Assembly (NCBI GenBank): GCA_947085035.1
Contig: CAMTUW010000030.1
Coordinates: forward strand, 1-30,193
From: CAMTUW01 sp947085035
GTDB taxonomy: Bacteria > Actinomycetota > Coriobacteriia > Anaerosomatales > PHET01
DNA length: 30,193 bases
Direction of reading: 5' to 3'
This document shows positions 1 through 7,891 of this stretch, one piece after another. Every line of letters begins with the position of its first letter. Within the stretch, counting starts at the first letter, position 1. A program made the position numbers and the translations under genes. The notes beneath the pieces are model-generated. The model saw only the letters and a program-made list of their open reading frames with translations. It ran no database searches and was not told where the DNA came from.

Positions 1-2
1 CC

Positions 3-512
3 GGCTACGTCCATGACGCCGAGAGCCGGATGTACTACTGTTCGGCGAGGACGTACGATCCCACGACGAGGCAGTTCCTCTCGAAGGACCCCGCCAAAGA
101 CGACGGCGAGGAGAGCGCGTATCAGTACTGCGGCGGGGACCCCATCAACCGCATCGATCCATCGGGGTTGGCCTCATATGATGAGTTCTGGGTGGATGTG
201 ACGCGGTACCGAGGGAAGGCCATTGACTACGTTGTGGACGGGACGAAATACCGCATCCGATGCAATACTGATGATCAAGGTGATGTAACGCGTGGTGATA
301 TGTACACGGCGACTTGGGGGTCGAAGTTCTCAGGGAATGACGTGGGTGGAGGTGTGCGAAGAGTCACCTACACCAAGAATTGGATGTGGCACGTGCGGCT
401 TGAGTTGAAGCGGTCGTGGGGTTGGGTGTCTCTTATGGAATTCAGGTATCAAAGAAGACATAACCCTCCGTATTCTGGATACACGAGGGGGGCAGTTCCC
501 AATGGCTACTAG
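3..512 (+). CDS. Rhs/YD-repeat polymorphic toxin, C-terminal fragment (5' end outside window)
   Basis: The frame is open from the first complete codon, so the gene starts upstream. The first ~57 residues are the end of the Rhs core: a GYxxDxES-type opening, YYCSARTYDP, RQFLSKDP, and the closing motif NRIDPSGL at about 164-172. After DPSGL comes a ~110-residue variable tip (about 172-509), rich in W, Y, R and G, which I do not recognise. In this family the core forms a shell that encloses the tip, and the tip is the toxin released into a target cell. The tip has no motif I can tie to a known nuclease or deaminase. The stop (510-512) overlaps the start of the next gene by 11 nt, as is usual for toxin/immunity pairs. 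Family assignment is firm; the tip's activity is unknown. Confidence 0.9.
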   Translation, partial: GYVHDAESRMYYCSARTYDPTTRQFLSKDPAKDDGEESAYQYCGGDPINRIDPSGLASYDEFWVDVTRYRGKAIDYVVDGTKYRIRCNTDDQGDVTRGDMYTATWGSKFSGNDVGGGVRRVTYTKNWMWHVRLELKRSWGWVSLMEFRYQRRHNPPYSGYTRGAVPNGY

Positions 513-1056
513 GCTCGCCGTCCTGGCAACGCTGTGCATGTGTCTCCCAGTGTTACTCTGCGGCTGTTCTCCAAGAGGCGAGGAAGCCGTCGTGCTCCCG
601 ATGACGTGGAGCGAGGTGGATGAAGATCTGCGCACCAGTCCTGATGCGCTCCAGGTGCTTATCTTCAGGCTTGACGGACACGCCTCCCTCGAGAATACGA
701 CGGAACCGCTCCCCGAGGAGTCTGTGACCGAGTTGGTGCCGCTACGGCACCGCAGGCAGGTCTTGGTGCGGGTCGGAGAGTTCGGGCCTGAGGGACCTTG
801 GTGGTATGAGCATGGCGTTTCAAAAATCGATGTCCTGGAATGTTTTGCGTGCCACGATGCGTACAGTTGTTTCTCGTGCCACTACCTTCCACCCGACCGG
901 CTCCTTGAATCCGGATATCGATCGCCGTTCGACGACTCGGATCCGAATGTCAAGAATCTCCTACGTGTGATGCGTAGGCATGCAACGGGCGAGTCTCCTC
1001 CTGAACAGTCTGGCTTGCCCAGCGTGCCTGTTGCACCCTCGCAGAGGAACCCGTAG
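502..1056 (+). CDS. Lipoprotein with two CXXCH motifs; candidate Rhs immunity protein
   Basis: 184 residues. The N-terminus has a hydrophobic segment and a lipobox (LLCGC, Cys22), so the product is expected to be exported and lipid-anchored. Near residues 114-127 lie CFACH and CFSCH, separated by four residues. CXXCH is the heme c attachment motif, but the two pairs could equally form a zinc-binding knuckle. The start overlaps the rhs stop by 11 nt. Position, small size and membrane anchoring fit an immunity protein for the upstream toxin tip, by analogy with other Rhs loci. That role is inference; I recognise no family. Confidence 0.6.
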   Translation: MATRLAVLATLCMCLPVLLCGCSPRGEEAVVLPMTWSEVDEDLRTSPDALQVLIFRLDGHASLENTTEPLPEESVTELVPLRHRRQVLVRVGEFGPEGPWWYEHGVSKIDVLECFACHDAYSCFSCHYLPPDRLLESGYRSPFDDSDPNVKNLLRVMRRHATGESPPEQSGLPSVPVAPSQRNP

Positions 1057-1166
1057 AGCATCAGCACGGTGGAACAGGCCGCCCAGTCCCACGATAACTC
1101 CACCGACGCCACCGTCGAGTCCGCCTGCCTGCCCGGGTTCCGGCAGATCGGCCTTGTCGCGATCTC

Positions 1167-1436
1167 TTGGGTGGCAGTGTTGAAGACAATCGTGCAGATG
1201 CATTCCGTCATGCATACTGGAACGTACTCTTGTCAGGGATGATAGGCATCGGTAGCGCGAGGATCCGGACGGAAGCCCACGAGAGTGGTGCTGTCTGTAC
1301 GTCGAAGAGGACGGTGCGCCATGTCTCGCGCGCGAAGGTGGACCTGCATAACGACTGGTTAGAACGAAGCAAGTCGCCGGTCCTGGGCTGGCGCACGACG
1401 CAGGTGTGCGGGTACCATCGGAGCGGAGGAGTACTC
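1167..1436 (+). pseudogene. Orphan Rhs-type toxin tip remnant (DUF6973-like)
   Basis: An open stretch without its own convincing start. It contains DAFRHAYWN at about 1203-1229, then AHESG, and later KVDLHNDW. This series of motifs (DAFRHAYWN, AHE, DLHN) resembles the DUF6973 family found at the C-termini of Rhs and wall-associated proteins. No Rhs core precedes it, and its frame runs straight into the MntA gene without a stop, so the end is also degraded. I read it as a displaced, decayed tip cassette from the neighbouring rhs gene. The 110 bp between 1057 and 1166 hold no recognisable gene. Confidence 0.5.
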
Positions 1437-1742
1437 ATGGTTCACGTGCTAGAGGACAACTATCAGGCAATCGCGGATGCGTGCCGTCACCACAACGTGG
1501 CGAGTATGTACGTATTCGGTTCCGTCCTGCGCGATGATTATCGCCCGGGCGAAAGCGACATCGACCTGCTCGTGGAGTTCGAGCCCATGACGCCGTTCGA
1601 GCTCGTCGACGCGTACTTCGACCTGCTCGACGAACTCCGCGTGATTCTGGATTCCCCCGTCGATCTCGTGATGGCCGACGCGATCAAGAACCCTTACATC
1701 GTCGCTGACATCGAGAGCAGTAAGCAGGCTCTGTATGCCTAG
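1437..1742 (+). CDS. mntA: MntA-type nucleotidyltransferase antitoxin
   Basis: 101 residues, a minimal nucleotidyltransferase. It shows the family signature: G28-S29 in FGSVLRDD and the metal-binding pair D41-I-D43 in SDIDLLVEF. MntA proteins neutralise HepT by adding AMP to the tyrosine of the HepT active site. The ATG at 1437 is preceded by GGAGG at a good distance, and this start matches family length; the same frame is open further upstream only because it joins a toxin-tip remnant. It overlaps hepT by 8 nt, indicating translational coupling. Confidence 0.85.
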   Translation: MVHVLEDNYQAIADACRHHNVASMYVFGSVLRDDYRPGESDIDLLVEFEPMTPFELVDAYFDLLDELRVILDSPVDLVMADAIKNPYIVADIESSKQALYA

Positions 1743-2082
1743 TGATTCCCGGGCATATCTCAACGACATCATCGACTGCTGTGAAGCGATCAGCGGGATG
1801 CTCGAGGGTATGGACCTTGAACCCTACCGCCAGAATCGCATTATCCGCCGTGCAGTTGAACGTGAGTTCACCATCATCGGAGAAGCCGTGCTCGCGATTT
1901 CTCACAAGGATCCCGATACTTTCGCGTCGATCACGCACGCTCGGCGGATAGTGGACTTCCGCAATCAGTTGACCCACGAATACCCGTCGGTCAACGACAG
2001 CTTCGTCTGGGGAATCGCCATCCGCGACGTTCCGGTTCTCAGGGAAGAGTGCCGACGCCTTCTCGATGGACTTGGAGCTTGA
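1735..2082 (+). CDS. hepT: HepT-like HEPN-domain RNase toxin
   Basis: 115 residues, all helical in character. The HEPN active-site motif RX4HXY is complete: R76-NQLT-H81-E-Y83. FTIIGEAV and the motif VDFRNQLTHEY are typical of the DUF86/HepT group. The protein is expected to be an RNase held inactive by AMPylation at Tyr83 by the upstream MntA. The gene order antitoxin-toxin with an 8-nt overlap matches known HepT/MntA modules. All key residues are present, so the pair looks functional although it lies among decayed Rhs fragments. Confidence 0.85.
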   Translation: MPSDSRAYLNDIIDCCEAISGMLEGMDLEPYRQNRIIRRAVEREFTIIGEAVLAISHKDPDTFASITHARRIVDFRNQLTHEYPSVNDSFVWGIAIRDVPVLREECRRLLDGLGA

Positions 2083-2085
2083 CCG

Positions 2086-2157
2086 GACGGTGCCGTCAAG
2101 AACAGCTACATTGCACGCGACATCGAGCTGACCAAACAGGTACTCTTGGCCGCGTAG
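2086..2157 (+). pseudogene. C-terminal remnant of a second MntA gene
   Basis: Just after the hepT stop, 23 codons read DGAVKNSYIARDIELTKQ and end VLLAA-stop. They align with the last residues of the intact MntA (ADAIKNPYIVADIESSKQ, then ALYA-stop). Nothing upstream in this frame belongs to it, so it is the tail of a lost or recombined MntA copy. Confidence 0.6.
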
Positions 2158-2266
2158 CATCCCTGCGTACCCGGCAGGCACCCCCGTCCGCGACGCCGTC
2201 GAGCGCGACTCCGCCTCCTGCGAGATCGCGTGGCGCGTCGGCTCTGTCGCTTGGTCGCGCCCCCGG

Positions 2267-2302
2267 CGACGAGGCAGTTCCTCGCGAAGGACCCTGCGAA
2301 GG
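2267..2302 (+). repeat. Duplicated rhs-core scar
   Basis: These 36 bases match positions 64-99 of the rhs core at 32 of 36 positions (the stretch encoding TRQFLSKDPAK). Here it encodes TRQFLAKDPAK but has no Rhs frame before it, and it runs into the hairpin that follows. Short core duplications of this kind are left when a new toxin tip recombines into an rhs gene and displaces the old one. The bases 2158-2266 hold no recognisable gene. Confidence 0.7.
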
Positions 2303-2326
2303 AAAGGGCCCCGCACGGGGCCCTTT
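2303..2326. terminator. Strong GC hairpin between convergent genes
   Basis: A perfect 10-bp inverted repeat (AAAGGGCCCC and its complement) around a 4-nt GCAC loop. It lies between the plus-strand rhs region and the end of the minus-strand gene at 2356. There is no clear T tract on either side, so it is a hairpin-type terminator candidate that could work in both directions. Confidence 0.55.
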
Positions 2327-2355
2327 CGGTAGTTCGCCTGTAGCAAGCTCGAGTG

Positions 2356-4026
2356 CTAGCGTACCGTGACGTACCGATACGGACTGTGGTTTGCGGCGTT
2401 CGTAGCACTCCCCTTGAAGTACGCGTGCATGCGCCAACTGCCTGCGTACGGTAGCTTGGCGTTTCCCTTGTAGCGTGAGTCCGCGAGGTGGTCGTAGACC
2501 TTCGCGTTGTAGGTCTTGCGCAGCACGTACCTTCCGCCCTGCTTGCGGTAGCATTTGATCACCACTACCTTGCTCGCGGCAGCGGCAGCAGCCTGCATCG
2601 GCTTCAGCGACCCGTAGACCGAGTAGGTCCTGGACGTGCGCCCCGGCGATGGGTATCCGGTCGGTTTGCCGACAGCTGCGCGCGGCGTGAGCGATTTCGC
2701 GCCGCTGATCGCCGAGAATCGCGAGAGCATACCGGGACCGATGATGCCCTCGGTCTCACCGTTGAAGCGGACCCGGTACCACGTCTTCGTGAAGTTCGCA
2801 GGCGACAGATACGAATATGCTCCACTCGCGGTGGTGGTCGTCTCACCGATCCTGGTCCACGTATGGCCGCGGTTGGTGGATTTGAGCACGTCGAGACGAC
2901 GCAGGCCCAAGGCGATGCCGTTCTCCGTCAGCTTGCCGGTGAGGCGCGCCGCAGCGCCGTACCTGTCGACCGACGGTACCTTCAGTGAGAGCGTCGGCGC
3001 GGAGATGGCGCCCAAGTGGATTTCGCCCTCGCCGCCGCCGTCACTTCTCACGAACACCACGTTATTGCCGGATATCTTGGGAAGTGTGAGATCGTCCGGC
3101 GCGACATCAGCCAGAGTCACCACTTTGTCACGTTCGAAGTCGTACCCCTCGAGGAACCACGAGCCCCCGTCGATCCTTGCCCACACCGCTTTGGTTCCGT
3201 CGACGTCAGGGAAGAGGGCCGAACCGCCCGTAGACACCACCTTGCGCGTGCCGTTCGAGATGTTGTAGACAACTACGTCCCAGTCAAAGAGCGCGACGGC
3301 CTTCATGTAGACGATGTACTCCCCATCGATGCGGGGGTCGCCAAGTGCGACGGCATCGTTGAGGATGGTGGTGGTGCCACCGGTGACCAAGTCGATTACC
3401 TTGAGGTCGCCGCCCACGGCACAGACGATTCTGTTGCCCGATATGGCGGGCGTGGTCGCGCCTGCGAGAACCAGGGCGTCTGTCCCGGTAGAAAGGTCGT
3501 ACACACGCACGCTTGTCGGCGTGTCAGTGTGGTAGACGACCCGCGAACCGGATACATCCGGCGACCTCTGATGGCCAGGACCAACGGCGACGTTGACCGT
3601 CGCTCCCGTGCTGATGCGGTAGGCCTTCACGTCATCGTTACCACTGGCCGCATCAACGTAAACGACCCAGTCCCCACAGATGCGGGCCCCAGATTGGTTG
3701 CCAGCTCCGACCGCCACGGCGGTCCTCACGTTCGTATTCAGATTCTCGAGGTAGATGTTCCAGTCCCCGGGCGCAGTACCCGGCGATAGCCCGTTCGCGT
3801 CCTGTCTGCGCTCTGAGTAGACCGCGTGGTCGCCGTCGATGTCGGGCTGGCTCCACTCCCGTTCCGTACCGAGGACCATGATGCCCGGGTTCTCCGCGAC
3901 TTCGCGCATGGAGAACCACGGGTCCCACGATTGGGCCTTCACCGCGCTCGCCGTGATCGGAAGAGCCAGCAAGAGCGCACACGCCAATACCCCGGCAATC
4001 GTGAGCCGGGCTGCTCGACCTCCCAT
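2356..4026 (-). CDS. Secreted seven-bladed beta-propeller protein with C-terminal RYVTVR domain
   Basis: 556 residues from the ATG at 4026, chosen because GGGGG sits just upstream and a good signal peptide follows (arginines, then a hydrophobic run ending ITASA). The body has seven repeats of the form (I/V)xGxxVVY: DIDGDHAVY, RICGDWVVY, DVSGSRVVY, AISGNRIVC, RIDGEYIVY, DVDGTKAVW, KISGNNVVF. That count fits a seven-bladed TolB/PD40-type propeller. A linker domain with an Asp-box-like piece (STNRGHTWTRIG) follows. The last ~90 residues (GRTSRTYSVYGSL, KLPYAGSWRMHAYF, ending YRYVTVR) are shared with the large secreted protein at 13497-16226. Function unknown; probably cell-surface or extracellular. 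Confidence 0.8.
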   Translation of the reverse strand: MGGRAARLTIAGVLACALLLALPITASAVKAQSWDPWFSMREVAENPGIMVLGTEREWSQPDIDGDHAVYSERRQDANGLSPGTAPGDWNIYLENLNTNVRTAVAVGAGNQSGARICGDWVVYVDAASGNDDVKAYRISTGATVNVAVGPGHQRSPDVSGSRVVYHTDTPTSVRVYDLSTGTDALVLAGATTPAISGNRIVCAVGGDLKVIDLVTGGTTTILNDAVALGDPRIDGEYIVYMKAVALFDWDVVVYNISNGTRKVVSTGGSALFPDVDGTKAVWARIDGGSWFLEGYDFERDKVVTLADVAPDDLTLPKISGNNVVFVRSDGGGEGEIHLGAISAPTLSLKVPSVDRYGAAARLTGKLTENGIALGLRRLDVLKSTNRGHTWTRIGETTTTASGAYSYLSPANFTKTWYRVRFNGETEGIIGPGMLSRFSAISGAKSLTPRAAVGKPTGYPSPGRTSRTYSVYGSLKPMQAAAAAASKVVVIKCYRKQGGRYVLRKTYNAKVYDHLADSRYKGNAKLPYAGSWRMHAYFKGSATNAANHSPYRYVTVR

Positions 4027-4326
4027 GAGATCGCCCCCTTCTGCCGCAGACCAGTGAACAGGGGCTTCGGGCGCCGTAGCGACTCCGGGAATACGAACGT
4101 GCATCTTTGCGCGGCACGGGGGGGGGGGGGCACTCAAAGCCCACTGAGGTCGTGATACCCATCGAGGTCCTGACGAAAACGAGGATGCTCAGGGCGAACA
4201 AGCCAGCGCGCTTGTGTCGTTGAATACACGCGCGGAACTGGTTGTGGGTTGCGCTGCGACCACGCGACGAAGCGCCGTGTAGAATGCCGAACACAACCTC
4301 CCCGCGCTGTTCAGGTCTGGAGACTC
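4027..4326. other. Divergent intergenic region with poly-G tract
   Basis: Three hundred bases between two divergent genes. It contains the 13-G tract (4118-4130) and, toward the plus-strand gene, a -10-like TAGAAT at 4280-4285 without a clear -35. I see no RNA gene or ORF that I can support. Confidence 0.5.
4118..4130. repeat. Homopolymeric tract of 13 G
   Basis: Thirteen consecutive G on the plus strand (C on the coding strand of the propeller gene), about 92-104 bp upstream of that gene's ATG. Tracts this long slip readily during replication and can change promoter spacing. Confidence 0.9.
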
Positions 4327-4923
4327 ATGCCCCCGGTCCACGATTTCCCGCATCCGAGCTACGTCGTTCGCCGCAAGGTGTTCAAGCTCGTGGGCGGTGC
4401 CTTTCACATCTACGACCCCACAGGCGCGGTTGTCGCATTCTCGGAGCAAAAGGCGTTCAAGCTCAAAGAGGACATCGCGGTGTACTCGGACGAGAGCAAG
4501 ACCGCGCAACTCCTGAGCATCCAGGCTCGGTCGATCATCGACTTCTCGATGGCCTACGACGTCACCGACAGCGTGACCGGAGAGCGGATTGGCGCCCTGA
4601 GACGCTGCGGGGGTCGCTCGCTGTTGCGCGACGAGTGGAAGCTGCTGGACGACCACGGCACCGAGTACGCTACGCTGATCGAAGACAGCATGGTTCTCGC
4701 GCTGCTTCGGCGTTTGCTCTCGAATCTCATCCCGCAACACTACGACGTGCTTTTCTCCTCGCCGGAAGGTGCTGCGAAGGTCGCGACCCTCGTCCAGGAC
4801 TTCAATCCGTTCGTCTACCGCCTCACCGTTGACGTCTCCATGGACCCGGAGCGCCGCCTCGACCGGCGCATGGCGATCGCGGCAGCGATCCTGCTCGCCG
4901 CTGTGGAGGGGAGCCAGGAGTAG
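4327..4923 (+). CDS. LURP-one-related / scramblase-like protein
   Basis: 198 residues from the ATG at 4327, which follows GGAG at a good distance. The sequence YVVRRKVFKLVGGAFHIYDPTGAVVAFSEQKAFKLKEDI and the later DSVTGERIGALRR and LLDDHGTEYATLIED follow the alternating strand pattern of the LOR/Tubby-C2 fold (LURP-one and phospholipid scramblase relatives). A hydrophobic stretch near the C-terminus (AIAAAILLAAVEG) may touch the membrane. Bacterial members have no agreed function. It converges on the siroheme synthase gene, 45 bp apart, so it is a single-gene unit. Confidence 0.6.
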   Translation: MPPVHDFPHPSYVVRRKVFKLVGGAFHIYDPTGAVVAFSEQKAFKLKEDIAVYSDESKTAQLLSIQARSIIDFSMAYDVTDSVTGERIGALRRCGGRSLLRDEWKLLDDHGTEYATLIEDSMVLALLRRLLSNLIPQHYDVLFSSPEGAAKVATLVQDFNPFVYRLTVDVSMDPERRLDRRMAIAAAILLAAVEGSQE

Positions 4924-4968
4924 ACCGTCGACTCGCGGGCTGAGCTCAGCGTCACGCGACTCCGTGCT

Positions 4969-6402
4969 TCACTGGACCGCCCGGTTGTCGCCAATCCGAT
5001 CGCGAAGCGTCACGACCGCCCCGACCACGAGAAGCGCAGGCGGCATCATGCCGCTCTTCTCGATCGCCTCCGCGAGCTCTCCGAGGGTCGTCACGAGCGT
5101 CTCTTGCTGGGGAGTCGTCCCCTGGCGGATCACCGCCACCGGCTCGCTCGCAGCGCGCCCTCCGGCGAGGAGGCCATCGGCGATGGCGGCGGCGTTTCGC
5201 ACCCCCATGAAGATGCAGAGCGTCTCCGAACCTGCGGCGATGCGGCCCCAGTCGACGTCCTCGCGCGCTTTGCTGGGATCTTCGTGGCCGGTGACGAAGG
5301 TGACCGAGGTCGACAGCCCGCGGTGCGTCACGGGAATGCCCGCAGAGGCCGGAACCGCTATGCCCGACGTCACGCCCGGCACGACCTCGAACGGCACCTC
5401 GGCTTCGAGGAGTGCGAGGACTTCCTCGCCACCGCGGCCGAACACGTAGGGGTCGCCTCCTTTGAGGCGGACGACGCGCCGACCGTTGCCGTCCAGCGCC
5501 TTGTTGACGATCAACTCGTTGATAGCGGGCTGCTTGATGTAGTCGTGGCCGCCGCGTTTGCCCACGTAGATGCGTTCGGCATGCATCGGCGCCTGATTCA
5601 CGAGGCGCGGGTCGACCAAGTGGTCGTGGATGAGTACGTCGCACTCGCGCAGGCGAGCCAAGCCCTTCGCCGTGATGAGTCCGGGATCCCCGGGACCCGC
5701 GCCCACGAGCGAGACGAACGGGCCCGCACAGGCGTCGCCGACGCAGACGCGCTCGCGCAACCAGGTGAGCAGCTCCGCAGGCCCCTTGGCCGCGCCATCG
5801 ATCACGTGCCGCATCAGCTCGGGGTCAGCGGCGAGGTGGAGCACCGCTCGCCGTTCGTCCGAATCAGCGATGACCTCGCGCGCGAGCAGGCGCACGTCAG
5901 CCAGTGCGTCGAGATAGGCCTCCCACTCGGGGCCGAACTGCTCCTCGACGCGTCGGCGAATCGTGCCCGAAAGCGTGGGCGACGCGCCACACGAGGTGAT
6001 CGCGACACGCAGGCGGCCGCGGCGGACCTCGGCGGGTATCAGGGTGTCGCCCTCAACGACGTCGGAGCCCGCGTTGAACAGGCAGCCCGCATCGCGCGCG
6101 TCGGCAGCCACGGCGGCGTCCACCTCCGCATCATCGGTGGCCGTCGCCACGAGAAACGCTCCTGCGACGTCACCTGCGCGATACGCGCGGGGCGTGATCG
6201 CGATGGTGTCGGTATCGTCCAGCGCGATCAGGCCTGCGCTCAGTGAGGGCGCGATCACGCGAACGGTCGCGCCGCCTGCGAGCAACGTGCGTACGCGGCG
6301 CTCGGCCAGTGCTCCGCCACCAACCACGACGCACAAACGTCCGGTGAGGTCGACGAAGAGCGGGACAAGGGGGCGCCTGTCGGGCGCTGTGCTGAAGGAC
6401 AT
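4969..6402 (-). CDS. cysG: Siroheme synthase: precorrin-2 dehydrogenase/ferrochelatase fused to uroporphyrinogen-III methyltransferase
   Basis: 477 residues with two modules. Residues 1-~215 are the Met8/CysG-N part: VVVGGGALAERRV for NAD binding and SCGASPTLSGTIRRRVEEQF, the dehydrogenase/chelatase dimer region. Residues ~225-470 are the SAM-dependent uroporphyrinogen-III C-methyltransferase: VGAGPGDPGLIT, VVRLKGGDPYVFGRGGEE, VVPGVTSGIAVPASAGIPVTHRG. Together they convert uroporphyrinogen III to siroheme through precorrin-2 and sirohydrochlorin. The start is preceded by AAGGA at 7 nt. The fusion order is the CysG order (dehydrogenase first). No other tetrapyrrole gene is adjacent. The cobalt-type transporter at 21315-23813 may serve the same tetrapyrrole branch, but that link is inference. 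Confidence 0.92.
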   Translation of the reverse strand: MSFSTAPDRRPLVPLFVDLTGRLCVVVGGGALAERRVRTLLAGGATVRVIAPSLSAGLIALDDTDTIAITPRAYRAGDVAGAFLVATATDDAEVDAAVAADARDAGCLFNAGSDVVEGDTLIPAEVRRGRLRVAITSCGASPTLSGTIRRRVEEQFGPEWEAYLDALADVRLLAREVIADSDERRAVLHLAADPELMRHVIDGAAKGPAELLTWLRERVCVGDACAGPFVSLVGAGPGDPGLITAKGLARLRECDVLIHDHLVDPRLVNQAPMHAERIYVGKRGGHDYIKQPAINELIVNKALDGNGRRVVRLKGGDPYVFGRGGEEVLALLEAEVPFEVVPGVTSGIAVPASAGIPVTHRGLSTSVTFVTGHEDPSKAREDVDWGRIAAGSETLCIFMGVRNAAAIADGLLAGGRAASEPVAVIRQGTTPQQETLVTTLGELAEAIEKSGMMPPALLVVGAVVTLRDRIGDNRAVQ

Positions 6403-6473
6403 GGCGATTCCTTTCCGCCAGAAGTATGCACGATGGCCGTGTCATCAACGACCGCAACTCGCCTATTCGCTAG

Positions 6474-6482
6474 TGATATCCT
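6474..6482 (+). promoter_or_regulatory. Extended -10 promoter for the EAL-sel unit
   Basis: TGATATCCT is a TGn-extended -10 box, 34 nt before the ATG of the EAL gene. No good -35 is visible. It lies in the divergent gap between the siroheme synthase and EAL genes and probably drives the latter and selD. Confidence 0.45.
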
Positions 6483-6515
6483 TCGGTCAGGTATCTGCTC
6501 TCGAGGGAGAAACAC

Positions 6516-7883
6516 ATGTACGAACCACGTCGCGAGCGTTCACGCTTCCTGCTCGAATCGTGGCTCGACTTGGGCGAGGCGATCGAGCGTCAGCCGGAGC
6601 TGCGAAGCATCCTGTTCGATCCTGTGACCGGGTTGCCCACCACTCCGCTGCTGTTTCCTCGCATCGCGAGCCTGCTCGAGGACCGCGGCGAGGTGTCGCT
6701 GCTGTGCGTGAGCGTCGTGAGGTACTCGCGTATCGAGGAGATCTACGGCTGGCAGGTCTTTGACGATGTCATGCGCGAGATTGCTGACGTGCTTGATGAG
6801 ATCGCCGGCGAGACGCTGCGTGACGCCGACGTCGTAGCTGAGCTGATGAACTCCGGCAACGCCTTCGTGATCGTGCTGTCGCCACCGCGCACGACCGCAT
6901 GCATGGATCCCTCGTCGCGCGTGCAGCTGGCCCGGCGCATCGAGCAATGCGTGCACGATGAGCTCGAGAAGCGGCTGGACCCCGCCTTGTTCAAGAAGTT
7001 CGGCTGCTACGTCGGGGCTGCCACTGTGTGCGCTGATGTGAGCGTCCGGCTCGAGAGGCTCGTGCATGACGGGCTCGAACAGGCGCTCACTGACAGCCAC
7101 AATCGAGAAGCGGCGGACTCCGCTGGTCGGGTGGCGCGGCTCAGAGACATCCTGTCGAGCGAAGACATCCGCACGCTTCTTCATCCGGTCCTCGAGCTCG
7201 AGTCGATGTCGATCATCGGGTACGAGGCGCTGTCCCGCGGGCCGGAGGGCTCGGAGTTCGAGAGGCCCGACAAGCTCTTCTCGGTGGCCTATGACGCCGA
7301 TCTCGTCATGCGCCTCGAGCGTGTGTGCAGGATGAGGGCGCTTCAAAGCGCCGTCGCCATGCCCGAGGGTATGCTGCTGTTCGTCAACATCGAGCCCGAT
7401 GCTATTGGTGACCCGCAGCTTCGCGACCTGGTCACATCCGATCTGCTCACGGCTGCGCGGGTTCAGTCCTCTTCGATCGTTCTCGAGCTGACCGAGCGCG
7501 CCGCGATCACCGACTTCCCGGCGTTTCGGTCGATTCTCGGGTACCTGCGGGCGCTGGGATTCAGCGTGGCGGTCGACGACGCTGGGGCGGGCTACGGCTC
7601 CCTGCAGTGCCTCGCGGAAGTCAAACCCGAGTGGCTCAAAGTCGACCTGTCGCTCGTTCGCGGCTGCGACGATGACGAGGTGCGCGCCTCGCTCATCGGG
7701 TCGCTCGTCTCGTTTGCCGAGAAGCACGGCTCGAAGCTCATCGCCGAGGGCATCGAGACCGAGGGCGAGCTCGAGGCGCTGCGCACCCTGGGTGTTCGCT
7801 ACGGTCAGGGGTTCCTGCTCGCCATGCCCGCGACTGAGTTCCAGAGCGCCGAGGAGATCCCCGCCGCGCGGTTCGCGAGGTGA
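6516..7883 (+). CDS. EAL-domain c-di-GMP phosphodiesterase with degenerate GGDEF domain
   Basis: 455 residues, no signal peptide or membrane segment, so cytoplasmic. Residues ~45-200 look like a GGDEF fold, but the signature is replaced by SGNAF, so it should not make c-di-GMP. Residues ~215-450 form the EAL domain. E237-A-L, ELTER, VAVDDAGAGYGSL (for the usual DDFGTGYSSL), KVDLSLV, EGIE and GQGF are all present, so phosphodiesterase activity is plausible. GAGGGAGA precedes the ATG. selD starts only 8 bp after the stop, so the two are probably co-transcribed, which is an unusual partner for selenium genes. Confidence 0.85.
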   Translation: MYEPRRERSRFLLESWLDLGEAIERQPELRSILFDPVTGLPTTPLLFPRIASLLEDRGEVSLLCVSVVRYSRIEEIYGWQVFDDVMREIADVLDEIAGETLRDADVVAELMNSGNAFVIVLSPPRTTACMDPSSRVQLARRIEQCVHDELEKRLDPALFKKFGCYVGAATVCADVSVRLERLVHDGLEQALTDSHNREAADSAGRVARLRDILSSEDIRTLLHPVLELESMSIIGYEALSRGPEGSEFERPDKLFSVAYDADLVMRLERVCRMRALQSAVAMPEGMLLFVNIEPDAIGDPQLRDLVTSDLLTAARVQSSSIVLELTERAAITDFPAFRSILGYLRALGFSVAVDDAGAGYGSLQCLAEVKPEWLKVDLSLVRGCDDDEVRASLIGSLVSFAEKHGSKLIAEGIETEGELEALRTLGVRYGQGFLLAMPATEFQSAEEIPAARFAR

Positions 7884-7891
7884 CGGAGTTC

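Noticed and set aside
5104..6246. Long open frame on the plus strand opposite the siroheme synthase
   Set aside because: Mirror of a well-supported minus-strand gene; residue composition is that of a shadow frame.
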